From Candidatus Hydrogenedentota bacterium (GTDB lineage: Bacteria; Hydrogenedentota; Hydrogenedentia; Hydrogenedentales; CAITNO01): 64,000 nt of DNA. A model generated the notes under the pieces. It was not told where the DNA came from. It did no database searches and saw nothing but the letters and a program-made list of their open reading frames with translations. The stretch lies in assembly GCA_903893795.1 (NCBI GenBank), contig CAITNO010000067.1, positions 1 through 64,000 on the forward strand, written 5' to 3'. Below, one piece after another: positions 18,132 to 27,027 of the stretch (positions within the stretch are counted from its first letter, which is position 1; each line of letters opens with the position of its first letter). The translations under genes and the position numbers were made by a program.

Positions 18132-19367
18132 TCATGGTTTTCCCGCCGCGGCCCTGTACGCCTCCAGCGCGGCGGGGAAAGGCTCCAGCGCGCGCTCGAA
18201 AATGCCCAGGCTGTAGGCGATGGCCAGGCCGTAGTTCGTGATCGGCACGCCCTGCTGGCGGCAGCGCAGGATGCGGCTCAGCATGGCGCGGCGGTTGGTG
18301 GTGCAGGCGCCGCAGTGCACCACGAGCTTGTATGGCGTCAGGTCCTCGGGGAAGTCATGGCCCTGGATGTGCTCAAACGCAATCTTGCCGCCCACATACT
18401 GCGTGAGCCAGCGGGGAATCTTCACCCGGCCGATGTCGTCGGCGATGGGGTGGTGACTGCACGATTCGGCGATGAGCACGCGATCGCCGGGGCGCAGCGA
18501 CTCAATCGCGCAGGCGCCGAGCGTCTGCGTCACCAGGTCGCCGCGGTAGCGCGCAAAGAGCACCGAGAACCCCGTCATCAGGATGTCGCGCGGCACGTCC
18601 GCCGCGACTTTCAGAAACGCCTGCGAATCGGTGACGACCAGTTTGGGCGGTCGGTTGAGCCGGGCCAGCGCGTCGCGCAGTTCGCGCTCCTTGACGACCA
18701 TGCAGTAGGCGTCGCCGTCGAGCAGGTCGCGGATGGACTGCACCTGCGGCAAGATGAGCCGCCCCTTGGGCGCCTCCTTGTCGATGGGCACCACCAGCAC
18801 GGCCATTTCGCCCGGGCCGACTAGGTCGGCCAGTATGGCGGGCGTTTCAATGAAATCGGCGGGCGCGCTGTCGAGCAGCGCCTGCCGGAAATCGAGCACG
18901 CCCGTGCCGTCGCAGGCCGTCGTGCGCACCACGGTCACGCCCTTTTCTTTCAGCGCGTCCACCAGCGCGGCGGGCGCTTCGCCCAGGTCGCACTTGTTGA
19001 ACACCACCACCACGGGCGTTTCGCGCCGCTTCAGTTCGGCCAGCAGCTCCTCTTCAAAGGCGCCCCAGCCGTCCGGCTCGGTGACGATGACGCCGAGGTC
19101 GGTGCGGTCGAACACGGTGCGCGTCTTTTCCACGCGCAGCGCGCCAAGCGCGCCCGTGTCGTCCACGCCGGCCGTGTCGATGAAGAGCACCGGCCCGAGC
19201 GGCAGCAGTTCCATGGGCTTTTCCACGGGGTCCGTTGTGGTGCCCGCCTGTGCCGACACGATGGACACCTGCTGGCGCGTGATGGCGTTGAGCAGGCTCG
19301 ACTTGCCCACATTGCGGCGGCCGAAGAGGCCGATGTGCAGCCGCATGGATTTAGGCGTGGTCTGCAT
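18132..19367 (-). CDS. hydF: [FeFe] hydrogenase H-cluster maturation GTPase HydF
   Basis: A 411-residue GTPase and scaffold that carries the H-cluster precursor to the hydrogenase. The G domain holds the P-loop GRRNVGKSS (residues ~15-23), the DTAG switch and the NKCD specificity motif. The C-terminal part carries the cluster ligands: the ESCSHHP block and HCGACTTNRR, giving the family's CxH plus CxxC pattern. The ATG at 19367 gives the normal N-terminus and overlaps the aspartase stop by 17 bases, so the two genes are translationally linked. Confidence 0.95.
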   Translation of the reverse strand: MQTTPKSMRLHIGLFGRRNVGKSSLLNAITRQQVSIVSAQAGTTTDPVEKPMELLPLGPVLFIDTAGVDDTGALGALRVEKTRTVFDRTDLGVIVTEPDGWGAFEEELLAELKRRETPVVVVFNKCDLGEAPAALVDALKEKGVTVVRTTACDGTGVLDFRQALLDSAPADFIETPAILADLVGPGEMAVLVVPIDKEAPKGRLILPQVQSIRDLLDGDAYCMVVKERELRDALARLNRPPKLVVTDSQAFLKVAADVPRDILMTGFSVLFARYRGDLVTQTLGACAIESLRPGDRVLIAESCSHHPIADDIGRVKIPRWLTQYVGGKIAFEHIQGHDFPEDLTPYKLVVHCGACTTNRRAMLSRILRCRQQGVPITNYGLAIAYSLGIFERALEPFPAALEAYRAAAGKP

Positions 19368-20823
19368 CGTTGCCCCCGTGGCCGCCCGTGGGACGGTGCC
19401 CGTCGGGCATGCCCAGCCGGCACACCGCCTCGGCCGTGACCAGTTCGTCAAACTGCTCCGCCGTCAACAGGCCCTGCTCCAGCACCAAGCCGCGCACCGT
19501 CTTTCCGGCGGCGGCCGCCTCGCGCGCGATTTTAGACGCGGCATCATAACCCAGCACGGCCACCAGCGCCGTGGCCATGGCCGTGGACCCGTCGATGTGC
19601 GCGCGGCACCGGGCCTCATCGGCCGCAATGCCCTCCACGCAGTGCGTGCGCAGCAGCGTGCAGGCCCGCGCGAGCAGGTCGCAACTGTGCAGCAGGCAGT
19701 CGGCGATGAGCGGCATGAACGCGTTCAGTTCCAAATCGCCGCGCGACACGGCGTGGGCGACCACCTGGTCATGGCCCATGACCAGCAGCGCCGCCTGGGT
19801 GACCGCCTCGGGAATCACGGGGTTCACCTTGCCGGGCATGATCGACGAGCCCGCCTGCCGCTGCGGCAGCCGAATCTCGCCCAGGCCCGCATCGGGCCCC
19901 GAGGAGAGCAGCCGCAGATCGGTGGACACCTTGACCAGCGACACGGCGCAGGCCTTGAGCATGCCCATCACCTCGACGAACACGTCCGCGTTCTGCGTGG
20001 CCTCGACCAGGTTCTCCGCGCGGGCAAAGCCGATGCCGGTGATTTCGCGCAGCGTCTCGGTCACGCGGAAAATGTACTGCCGGGGCGCGGCGTAGCCCGT
20101 GCCGACGGCGGTGCCGCCCAGGTTCACCACGCGCAGCCGCTCCTCGCATTTGTAGATGCGCCAGCGGTCGCGGGCGAAGGCCTCAGCATAGGCGCCCATC
20201 TCGCGGCCCAGGGTGATCAGCACGGCGTCCTGCAGTTCCGTGCGGCCCATCTTCACGATGTGCGCAAAGGCCTGCTCCTTCGCCTGAAAGGCCTCCTGCA
20301 GCGCGACCAGCGCGTCCTCCAGCGGCTTGAGTCCGCGAATCGCGGCCAGCCGCAGCGCCGTGGGATAAGTGTCATTGGTGGACTGGTGAAGGTTCACGTC
20401 GTCCAGCGGCGACACGAGGTCATATTGTCCCGGCGCCGCACCCAGCAGTTGCAGGGCGCGGTTGGCAACGACCTCGTTCACGTTCATGTTGGTGCTGGTG
20501 CCCGCACCGCCTTGCAGCGCATCGGTCAGGTTCCACCGGTCCAGCAGGCCCGCGGCGAGTTCGGCGCAGGCGCAACAGATGGCTTCAGCCTTCTCCGGCG
20601 CGCCGACCCAGCAGCCCAGGTCGCGGTTGACCCGCGCGCAGGCCAGTTTCACATCGCCGTAGGCATGAAACAGCCCCGTATGGGGCGGCCGCCCGGCCAG
20701 CGGGAAATTCTCCATGGCGCGCAGCGTGTGCACACCGTAGAGGGCGTCGCACGGCAGATCCCGCGCGCCGAGCAGGTCCTGCTCGCGCCGGGTGGGATGG
20801 AGGCTGTTGGTGTCGGTGCTCAC
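19351..20823 (-). CDS. aspA: Aspartate ammonia-lyase in the hydrogenase maturation operon
   Basis: A 490-residue member of the fumarase/aspartase family, converting aspartate to fumarate and ammonia. Signature blocks are GAGTSTNMNVNEV, HQSTNDTYPTA and the mobile-loop signature GSSIMPGKVNP. The start appears to be GTG at 20823 with only a weak ribosome site. Aspartase genes often sit among hydEFG genes in anaerobes, so this location is a recognised pattern. It overlaps hydF by 17 bases and follows the TM1266-like gene in the same direction. Confidence 0.93.
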   Translation of the reverse strand: MSTDTNSLHPTRREQDLLGARDLPCDALYGVHTLRAMENFPLAGRPPHTGLFHAYGDVKLACARVNRDLGCWVGAPEKAEAICCACAELAAGLLDRWNLTDALQGGAGTSTNMNVNEVVANRALQLLGAAPGQYDLVSPLDDVNLHQSTNDTYPTALRLAAIRGLKPLEDALVALQEAFQAKEQAFAHIVKMGRTELQDAVLITLGREMGAYAEAFARDRWRIYKCEERLRVVNLGGTAVGTGYAAPRQYIFRVTETLREITGIGFARAENLVEATQNADVFVEVMGMLKACAVSLVKVSTDLRLLSSGPDAGLGEIRLPQRQAGSSIMPGKVNPVIPEAVTQAALLVMGHDQVVAHAVSRGDLELNAFMPLIADCLLHSCDLLARACTLLRTHCVEGIAADEARCRAHIDGSTAMATALVAVLGYDAASKIAREAAAAGKTVRGLVLEQGLLTAEQFDELVTAEAVCRLGMPDGHRPTGGHGGNDADHA

Positions 20824-20849
20824 GATGCGGGTCTCTGGTGAAGGTTTGC

Positions 20850-20890
20850 ATCCCCCTAAATCCCCCTTCGAAAGGGACTTAAGAGGGCGC
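20850..20890. repeat. Intergenic C-rich hairpin element
   Basis: TCCCCCTAAATCCCCCTTCG followed by AAAGGGACTTAAGAGGG forms a C/G stem. A related element (CCCCCCTCAAGGGGGGACCT) is in the hydF-hydE gap near 18073. Confidence 0.5.
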
Positions 20891-20991
20891 GTGTTCGGGA
20901 TTATGATGTGTCATTCCTTTGGGCTGGGGACCTGGCCCGGCATTCCTGCAAAGCCGGGCACCGCCTGCCTTTTTCCGATGCTGAATTGCCG

Positions 20992-21252
20992 TCATCTGTG
21001 ATTAAACTCGATCTTCTTCACCTCGACGCCGCCGATCGCGCCGAGTTTGGTTTCAAGCTCTCCACAGCGGGCCTCATCGCCGACCAGTTCGAGCAGGAAC
21101 ACGCCGCCGCTGGCGCACTTGCCGTCACCCACCTCGTGCAGGCCGAGCCGTGTTTTGATGTGGCAGCCGTATTCGGTGAGCAACTGCTGCACGCGCACGG
21201 CATTCTCGCCCCGGTTGTGGATGTGAACGCCCAGGATGATGTGCTTGTCCAT
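20992..21252 (-). CDS. TM1266-family iron-only hydrogenase system protein
   Basis: An 86-residue ACT-like protein of the TM1266 family, found with [FeFe] hydrogenase maturation genes and proposed to be a regulator. Family features are the start DKHIILGVHIHNRGENAVRVQ, the central IKTRLGLHEVG, GVFLLELVGDE and the ending GVEVKKIEF. An AGAGG site is six bases before the ATG. It is the first gene of the minus-strand hyd group, 168 bases before aspA. Confidence 0.88.
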   Translation of the reverse strand: MDKHIILGVHIHNRGENAVRVQQLLTEYGCHIKTRLGLHEVGDGKCASGGVFLLELVGDEARCGELETKLGAIGGVEVKKIEFNHR

Positions 21253-21695
21253 GCTTAACCTCTTTCTTGCCCGATGTGAAATCCGGCCGCATTCACGGAC
21301 GAACGGAAATTGCCTAAATGTATTGCGTTACTGCCGCGCACCGCATCGTCGGTCATTAGGCGCGGCAACCGTTTATATTGTAGCAATAAAGGGCCTCACC
21401 GGTCTAATTACGGATTTTTTTCTCGAAAGACCAGAACGGTCTGATCTCCTCGCTGGGGTCCGCGGTGCACCGTCTATCCCGACCAGGGAAGACTGACGGG
21501 AGCGGCCTTTTCCTCCCGCCGGGCACCGGTTGACACCGGCGCCTGCTCCGGCGGGTCCGGTATGGTGCGGCAGCACCCGTTCCCGGAATTCCGCCACCGT
21601 CGGCAAGACGGTTCCCCCGGAGCGGTGATTCTTGGTAAGGTTTACCTGTGCGGCGGCAGGGGCCGCCCCCGCGATGCAAAAGAAGGAGCAAGGCC
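21253..21695. other. 443-base divergent intergenic region
   Basis: The upstream region for both the minus-strand hyd group and the plus-strand fabG gene. It holds a short hairpin AGACC-AGAAC-GGTCT (21428-21442) next to a T run, and G/C-rich self-complementary sequence near 21495-21560. No convincing gene was found in either direction. No -35/-10 pair stood out. Confidence 0.5.
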
Positions 21696-23063
21696 ATGGG
21701 CGATTTTCTGGTCCGTTTGGGCGCCAATCCGACGGCGCGAAAAGTGGTGCAGACACTGCATCTCCCGATTCCCCTTCCCCAACTGCTGGCAAGGTCCAGC
21801 GCTCCGCTGGAGGAGCATCCGCTCATGGGCCGCGCCGTCTGGGCGGCCGCGGGGGCGAACAGTGCCCTTGCCGGGGTCATCCGGGACACGGTGACCGGCG
21901 CGGGCGGCGACCTTTGGACGCGCGAGGGTGGCGGCGATGCCCCCCAGGGTGCGCGCCCCCATGCGCTCATTTACGACGCGACGGGCATGGAAACGCCTGA
22001 GGCGTTGCGCGATCTATACGACTTTATCCACGCGCAGGTCCGTTCCCTGGCCGCCTGCGGCCGCGTAATCGTCGCTGCGCGCCTCCCGGAAGAGACGGAC
22101 GCCCCCGTGGCCCGCGCCGCGCGGCGCGCGGTCCAGGGTTTTGTGCGCAGCCTGGGCAAGGAGATTGGGCGGCGCGGCGCCACGGCGCAGACGCTTTATG
22201 TGGATGCGGGCGCCGAGGACCGGGTCGAACCGGTGCTGCGCTTCCTGCTGTCCAAACGCTCCGCCTACATTTCCGGCCAGCCCATCCACGTTTCGGCCCG
22301 CATTGCGGGCGCGGCGGCCCCCTGCCGCGTCCAGGCGCTGAAAGGCAAGGTGGCCCTGGTGACCGGCGCGGCGCGGGGCATCGGCGAAGCCACTGCCCGG
22401 GCGCTGGCCCGCGAGGGCGCGGCCGTCATCGTCATGGACCGTCCCGCCGAAATTGAGGCGGCGAAGAAGGTGGCCGCAGCCATCGGCGGCACGGCGCTGG
22501 CCGCCGACATCACCGACCCCAAAGCGGCGCTGGCCGTGCTGGACCATGTGAAACAGCATCACGGGGGCTTGGACATCGTGGTGCACAACGCCGGCATCAC
22601 GCGCGACAAAACCATCGCCAACATGTCGCCCGACAAGTGGGACATGGTCCTTTCGGTGAATCTGATCGCGCTGATCCGCGCCAACGAGGAACTCCTCGGC
22701 AGCCTCCGCGACGGCGGCCGCATCATCGCGCTGTCCTCCGTGGGCGGCATTGCCGGCAATCCGGGCCAGACCAACTACGCCGCCACCAAGGCGGGCGTGA
22801 TTGGCTATGTGCAGGCGCTGGCCCCGCGCCTGGCGGACCGGGGCATCACGGTGAACGCCGTGGCGCCGGGCTTTATCGAGACGCAAATGACCGCGGCCAT
22901 GCCCATGGGCACCCGCGAGGTGGCGCGCAGGCTGTGCATGCTGACCCAAGGCGGCCTGCCGGAGGACATCGCCGAAGCGATCACCTTCCTCGCCGGCCCG
23001 GACAGCACCGGGCTCACCGGCGAGGTGGTGCGCGTCTGCGGCGGCAATTTTGTCGGCGCGTGA
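21696..23063 (+). CDS. Long (high-molecular-weight) FabG-type 3-oxoacyl reductase
   Basis: A 455-residue short-chain dehydrogenase reducing 3-oxoacyl thioesters with NAD(P)H. The C-terminal 240 residues form the active domain: TGAARGIG cofactor loop, HNAGITRDKT, catalytic serine in ALSSVGG and NYAATKAG with the Tyr/Lys pair. The first 200 residues look like a degenerate Rossmann domain without the glycine loop, as in the mycobacterial FabG4 type. AAGGAG precedes the ATG at 21696. The next gene is a FadI-type thiolase in the same direction, matching the FabG4-FadA2 gene association. Confidence 0.92.
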   Translation: MGDFLVRLGANPTARKVVQTLHLPIPLPQLLARSSAPLEEHPLMGRAVWAAAGANSALAGVIRDTVTGAGGDLWTREGGGDAPQGARPHALIYDATGMETPEALRDLYDFIHAQVRSLAACGRVIVAARLPEETDAPVARAARRAVQGFVRSLGKEIGRRGATAQTLYVDAGAEDRVEPVLRFLLSKRSAYISGQPIHVSARIAGAAAPCRVQALKGKVALVTGAARGIGEATARALAREGAAVIVMDRPAEIEAAKKVAAAIGGTALAADITDPKAALAVLDHVKQHHGGLDIVVHNAGITRDKTIANMSPDKWDMVLSVNLIALIRANEELLGSLRDGGRIIALSSVGGIAGNPGQTNYAATKAGVIGYVQALAPRLADRGITVNAVAPGFIETQMTAAMPMGTREVARRLCMLTQGGLPEDIAEAITFLAGPDSTGLTGEVVRVCGGNFVGA

Positions 23064-23129
23064 TAAGAAGAATTCAGAAGTCAGAATTCAGGAGCCAGAA
23101 TGGAAAGAAATGGCAAGAAGAAGTAAGAC

Positions 23130-23149
23130 GGCAGACAGGAATGTCTGCC
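23130..23149. repeat. GGCAGACA palindrome
   Basis: GGCAGACA-GGAA-TGTCTGCC, a perfect eight-base stem, in the fabG-thiolase gap. Just upstream (23066-23100) is a short imperfect repeat of AGAATTCAG. I know such stems as dispersed intergenic repeats in this kind of genome. Confidence 0.55.
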
Positions 23150-23351
23150 CCACACTAGCCCCTGTCAGCGTATGGTCAGGTAGATACAGGGAACCGCTGG
23201 ACACGGCGGGAAAAGAGACCCTGGCCACAGTTCGGAGCGCTGAAAGCGCGGCACTTACCATCCTGGGCTGTGAGGCCGGGGGGACGCAGCCAACTTGTGC
23301 GGGGAAACAACACGTTGACGGGTAGTAGCCCGAACGGAAGGAAGCATCCCG

Positions 23352-24659
23352 ATGCCCCCAAGCAAAAGCAGCTCTGATATGCGCCGCGCCGTCATCATCG
23401 ACGGTGTGCGCACGCCGTTCCTCCGCGCCTTTGGCGCCTTCACCCGGCTCGACACGATCGCGCTGGGCGCCGCCGCGGTGCGCGCGCTGCTCGACAAGAC
23501 CGGCCTGCCGCCGGAGGAGGTCGGCAGCCTCATCTGGGGCGGCGCGATCCTGCCCGGCGCAACGCCCAATGTGGGCCGCGAAATCGTGCTCGACGCCGGA
23601 CTGCCCCGCACACTGGAGGCGTCCACCGTCAGCCGGGCCTGCTCTTCCGGCTTTCTTGCGGTGACCCAGGCGGTGGCGGCGATAGAGCGGGGCGAGGCCG
23701 ATGTCGTCATTGCAGGCGGTGGCGACTCGACCAGCAACGCCGAAGTGACCCTGCCGCCCAGCTTCGTGCACAAAATGGCCCCCGTGGCCATGAGTGCCAA
23801 ATCGGGTGTGCTCGACTACCTGGGTCTGCTCGGCAAGATCAGCATCCGCAAGGACTTAATCCCGAGGCGGCCGAGCATTCGGGAGCGGTCCACCGGCGAG
23901 TTGATGGGCGAATCAGCCGAGCGCATGGCCAAAATATGGGGCGTGACCCGGGAGGAACAGGACGCATTCGCGGCGCAGAGCCACGCCCGCGCCTGCGCGG
24001 CCATCAAATCGGGCCGCTTCGCGGGCGAGGTCATTGCCCTGCGTGCGCCCGACGGAAGCACCGTGGCCGCCGACAACATCCCCCGCGAGGATGCCACCCT
24101 GGAGAAACTGGCCCGGCTCAAGCCCGCCTTTGCCAAGGACGGCACGCTGACGGCGGGCAATTCGAGCGCGCTGACCGACGGCGCGGGCGCGGTGCTGGTC
24201 ATGAGTCAGGAAAAGGCCCTGGCGCTGGGGCTCACGCCCCTGGCGGCATTCCGGAGCTGGTCCTACGACGCCGTCGATCCGGCGGGCCAACTGCTCATCG
24301 GCCCGGCCATTTCGATGCCCCGCGCGCTGGAAAAGGCGGGCATGACGCTGAAGGACGTGGACCTCGTTGAGATCCACGAGGCCTTTGCCGCGCAGGTGCT
24401 CTGCGTGCTGCGGGCCATGGCGAGCGACGCCTTTGCCAGGGAATGGCGCGGCCGCGACAAGGCCGCGGGCGAGCTGAATTTCGCCGACATCAACCTCCAC
24501 GGCGGGTCGGTGGCCCTGGGCCATCCCTTTGGAGGCACAGGGATTCGCATGCTGGTCACGGCGGCCAATGAGCTGAAACGCTCGGGAAAAGGCACGGCCA
24601 TGCTGGGTATCTGCGCCGCGGGCGGACAGTCCGTCGGCGCGGTGATCGAGGCGGTGTAA
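23352..24659 (+). CDS. Acetyl-CoA acyltransferase (FadI-type thiolase)
   Basis: A 435-residue thiolase that cleaves or forms 3-ketoacyl-CoA. The nucleophilic cysteine lies in SRACSSGF (near residue 97), and the second half has EIHEAFA, the NLHGGSVALGHPFGGTG block with the active histidine, and GICAAGGQ with the second cysteine. The length and the long insertion after the cysteine fit the FadI/FadA2 branch rather than the short PhaA type. GGAAGGAAG precedes the ATG. It follows the long FabG gene by 288 bases with a hairpin between, so the two may be transcribed together or separately. Confidence 0.93.
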   Translation: MPPSKSSSDMRRAVIIDGVRTPFLRAFGAFTRLDTIALGAAAVRALLDKTGLPPEEVGSLIWGGAILPGATPNVGREIVLDAGLPRTLEASTVSRACSSGFLAVTQAVAAIERGEADVVIAGGGDSTSNAEVTLPPSFVHKMAPVAMSAKSGVLDYLGLLGKISIRKDLIPRRPSIRERSTGELMGESAERMAKIWGVTREEQDAFAAQSHARACAAIKSGRFAGEVIALRAPDGSTVAADNIPREDATLEKLARLKPAFAKDGTLTAGNSSALTDGAGAVLVMSQEKALALGLTPLAAFRSWSYDAVDPAGQLLIGPAISMPRALEKAGMTLKDVDLVEIHEAFAAQVLCVLRAMASDAFAREWRGRDKAAGELNFADINLHGGSVALGHPFGGTGIRMLVTAANELKRSGKGTAMLGICAAGGQSVGAVIEAV

Positions 24660-24679
24660 GGCCGAACGCCGACGGTGGT

Positions 24680-24709
24680 TTGACTGTGCAGGGCGGGATT
24701 TGTCATAAT
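24680..24709 (+). promoter_or_regulatory. Sigma-70-type promoter for pckG
   Basis: TTGACT (24680-24685), an 18-base spacer and CATAAT (24704-24709). Transcription from about 24716 would give a leader of nearly 300 bases before pckG. Confidence 0.5.
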
Positions 24710-24717
24710 TTCCCTGT

Positions 24718-24918
24718 GAACTGCACGCGGCTGTGCATGCAGACGGCCTGATTGGGTTATATCGGCCGGGTGCCAGGCAGTTCCACATGGGCTTCTCCAT
24801 ATCCGATTATCAGTTCAGCCGCCACAAGAGTCGTTCAAGTCTGGACGGACCCCGGCGGGGTGCGTCACCGGAAGTGAAGGCTGGACACTTGCCCCAAGGG
24901 CGGATGTCCGGCCTTTTT
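24718..24918 (+). promoter_or_regulatory. Structured pckG leader with internal terminator
   Basis: Starting right at the predicted transcript start, GAACTGC (24718-24724) pairs with GCAGTTC (24777-24783) and closes a region with further self-complementary pieces (GGCC...GGCC and GCATGC). Downstream is a strong intrinsic terminator: GGCTGGACACTTGCCC and GGGCGGATGTCCGGCC around CAA (24879-24913), then five T's. The terminator is 93 bases before the pckG ATG with no gene before it in the leader. The layout fits an attenuator or riboswitch. The plain alternative is that the hairpin only ends the thiolase transcript. Confidence 0.42.
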
Positions 24919-25010
24919 GTCATATCTGGCGCCATAGGCCCGCTTCGGGCCGCACATCATGGGACCAGGACCAGCCATCCCGCCGCAGGCGGATTACGGA
25001 GGACACGGAC

Positions 25011-26810
25011 ATGCCCAACAGAAACGGAGCACTGACAACCAACCGCCTCGTGACAACCTGGGTGGACGAGATGGCCGCCCTGTGCCTGCCGGACCAGGTG
25101 GTCTGGATTGACGGCAGCGACGAGCAGCGCGCCGCGCTCACCGAGGAAGCCTGCGGCACCGGCGAAATCGTCCGGCTCAACCAGGACAAATACCCCGGCT
25201 GCTACTACCACCGGACCCACCCGCAGGATGTGGCCCGCGTGGAGGACAAAACCTTCATCTGCTGCCGCAATGCCAAGGACGCCGGCGCCACCAACAACTG
25301 GAAGGCGCCCGAAGAGGCCTACACCGAGGCGGCCAATTTCTTCCGCGCCTCCATGCGCGGCCGCACCATGTACGTGGTGCCCTTCTCCATGGGCCCCGTC
25401 GGCTCCCCCTTCAGCAAGATCGGCATCGAGTTGACCGACAGCATCTACGTGGTGCTCAACATGGCCATCATGTGCCGCATCGGCAAACGCGTGCTCGACG
25501 TGCTCGGCCAGAGCAACGATTTCACCCGCTGCCTGCACAGCAAGGCCACGCTGGACCCCGAAAAGCGCCGGATTCTCCACTTCCCCGAGGACAACACCAT
25601 CTGGTCGGTCAACTCCGGCTACGGCGGAAACGTCCTGCTCGGCAAGAAGTGTCTCGCCCTGCGCATCGCCAGTTGGATGGCCCGCCAGGAGGGCTGGCTC
25701 GCCGAGCACATGCTCATCCTCGGCATTGAAGGCCCCAACGGCCGCACCGAATACGTCGCGGCCGCCTTCCCCAGCGCCTGCGGCAAGACCAACCTCGCCA
25801 TGCTCATCCCGCCCGAGGGGCTGCGCAGCAAGGGCTACCGGATCTGGACCGTGGGCGACGACATCGCCTGGATCCGCCCCGACACCGACGGCAGGCTCTG
25901 GGCCATCAACCCCGAGGCAGGCTTTTTCGGCGTCGCCCCCGGCACCAACTCCAAGACCAACCCCAACTGCATAGAAACCGTGCAGAAGAACACCATCTTC
26001 ACCAACGTGGTGCTTGGCAAGGACGGCACGGTGTGGTGGGAGGAGGGCGACGGCGATCCCCCCGCGGACGCGCTCGACTGGCTGGGCAGACCCTGGACCA
26101 GGGACACGAAGGACAAGGACGGCAAGCCCGTCGCGGGCGCGCACGCGAACAGCCGCTTCACGGCGCCGTTTAACCAGTGCCCCAGTGCCTCCTTCCGCCT
26201 CGAACACCACCACGGCGTGCCCATTTCGGCGTTTATCTTCGGCGGCCGCCGCGAGCACCTGGCCCCGCTCGTGTACGAGTCCACCTCGTGGAACCACGGC
26301 GTGTTTATCGGCGCCAGCATGGCGTCGGAGCGCACCGCGGCCCAGGCCGGCAAACAGGGCGAAGTGCGCCGCGACCCCTTCGCCATGCTTCCCTTCTGCG
26401 GCTACAACATGGCCGACTACTTCAAGCACTGGATCAACATCGGCCGCGCCACCCCCAACGCCCCCAAGGTGTTCCACGTCAATTGGTTCCGCAAGGACAA
26501 GAACAACAAATTCCTCTGGCCCGGCTACGGTGAAAACCTCCGCGTGCTCGAATGGATCCTCGAGCGCGCCCGCGGCGAGGGCAAGGCCCAGGAAACCCCC
26601 ATCGGATACGTCCCCACCCAGGACGCGCTCGACATGACCGGCCTTGACCTGGCCCCCGGCGTCATGGAAGAGCTGCTCGACGTGAATGCCGAGGACTGGA
26701 AAGCCGAGGCCGACGACGTCGAAGCCTTCTTCGACAGCCTGGGCTCGCGCATGCCCTGGGAACTGCGCAACGAGCTCGAAGCGCTCCGCCACCGGCTGGG
26801 CGAGCAGTAA
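25011..26810 (+). CDS. pckG: Phosphoenolpyruvate carboxykinase (GTP)
   Basis: Converts oxaloacetate and GTP to phosphoenolpyruvate and CO2, the entry step of gluconeogenesis. The 599-residue length fits the GTP class. The kinase loop FPSACGKTNLAML carries the GTP-class reactive cysteine, and VGDDIAWI supplies metal ligands. Other class blocks are NSGYGGNVLLGKKC, QCPSASF and NWFRKDKNNKFLWPGYGEN. GGAGGAC lies just before the ATG. It is a single gene between a long structured leader and a strong terminator. Confidence 0.97.
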   Translation: MPNRNGALTTNRLVTTWVDEMAALCLPDQVVWIDGSDEQRAALTEEACGTGEIVRLNQDKYPGCYYHRTHPQDVARVEDKTFICCRNAKDAGATNNWKAPEEAYTEAANFFRASMRGRTMYVVPFSMGPVGSPFSKIGIELTDSIYVVLNMAIMCRIGKRVLDVLGQSNDFTRCLHSKATLDPEKRRILHFPEDNTIWSVNSGYGGNVLLGKKCLALRIASWMARQEGWLAEHMLILGIEGPNGRTEYVAAAFPSACGKTNLAMLIPPEGLRSKGYRIWTVGDDIAWIRPDTDGRLWAINPEAGFFGVAPGTNSKTNPNCIETVQKNTIFTNVVLGKDGTVWWEEGDGDPPADALDWLGRPWTRDTKDKDGKPVAGAHANSRFTAPFNQCPSASFRLEHHHGVPISAFIFGGRREHLAPLVYESTSWNHGVFIGASMASERTAAQAGKQGEVRRDPFAMLPFCGYNMADYFKHWINIGRATPNAPKVFHVNWFRKDKNNKFLWPGYGENLRVLEWILERARGEGKAQETPIGYVPTQDALDMTGLDLAPGVMEELLDVNAEDWKAEADDVEAFFDSLGSRMPWELRNELEALRHRLGEQ

Positions 26811-26855
26811 GCATTCCCCCGTCGGGGCGGTCCCCGGCGGCACGACAGGATACAC

Positions 26856-26888
26856 AAGGCCCCGTGCCCCCAGGCGCGGGGCCTTTTC
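26856..26888 (+). terminator. Terminator after pckG
   Basis: AAGGCCCCGTGCC-CCCA-GGCGCGGGGCCTT followed by TTC. A 13-pair stem 45 bases after the stop. Confidence 0.85.
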
Positions 26889-27027
26889 AATAACCAAACC
26901 CTTGTGGTCCCACGCGCCAAAGGCGCACAACAAGACAGCCCTGGGCAACGCCCCGGGAAAAGGATTTACAGCGAAAGAGAAGCGCCGAAAGCGCGCAACA
27001 AAAGCGTTTTCGTTAGGCAATAGCCCT

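Noticed and set aside
20838..20990. A missing hydG hidden in the gaps of the hyd group
   Set aside because: The gaps are 168 and 175 bases, far too short for a gene of about 1.4 kb, and contain only hairpin repeats.
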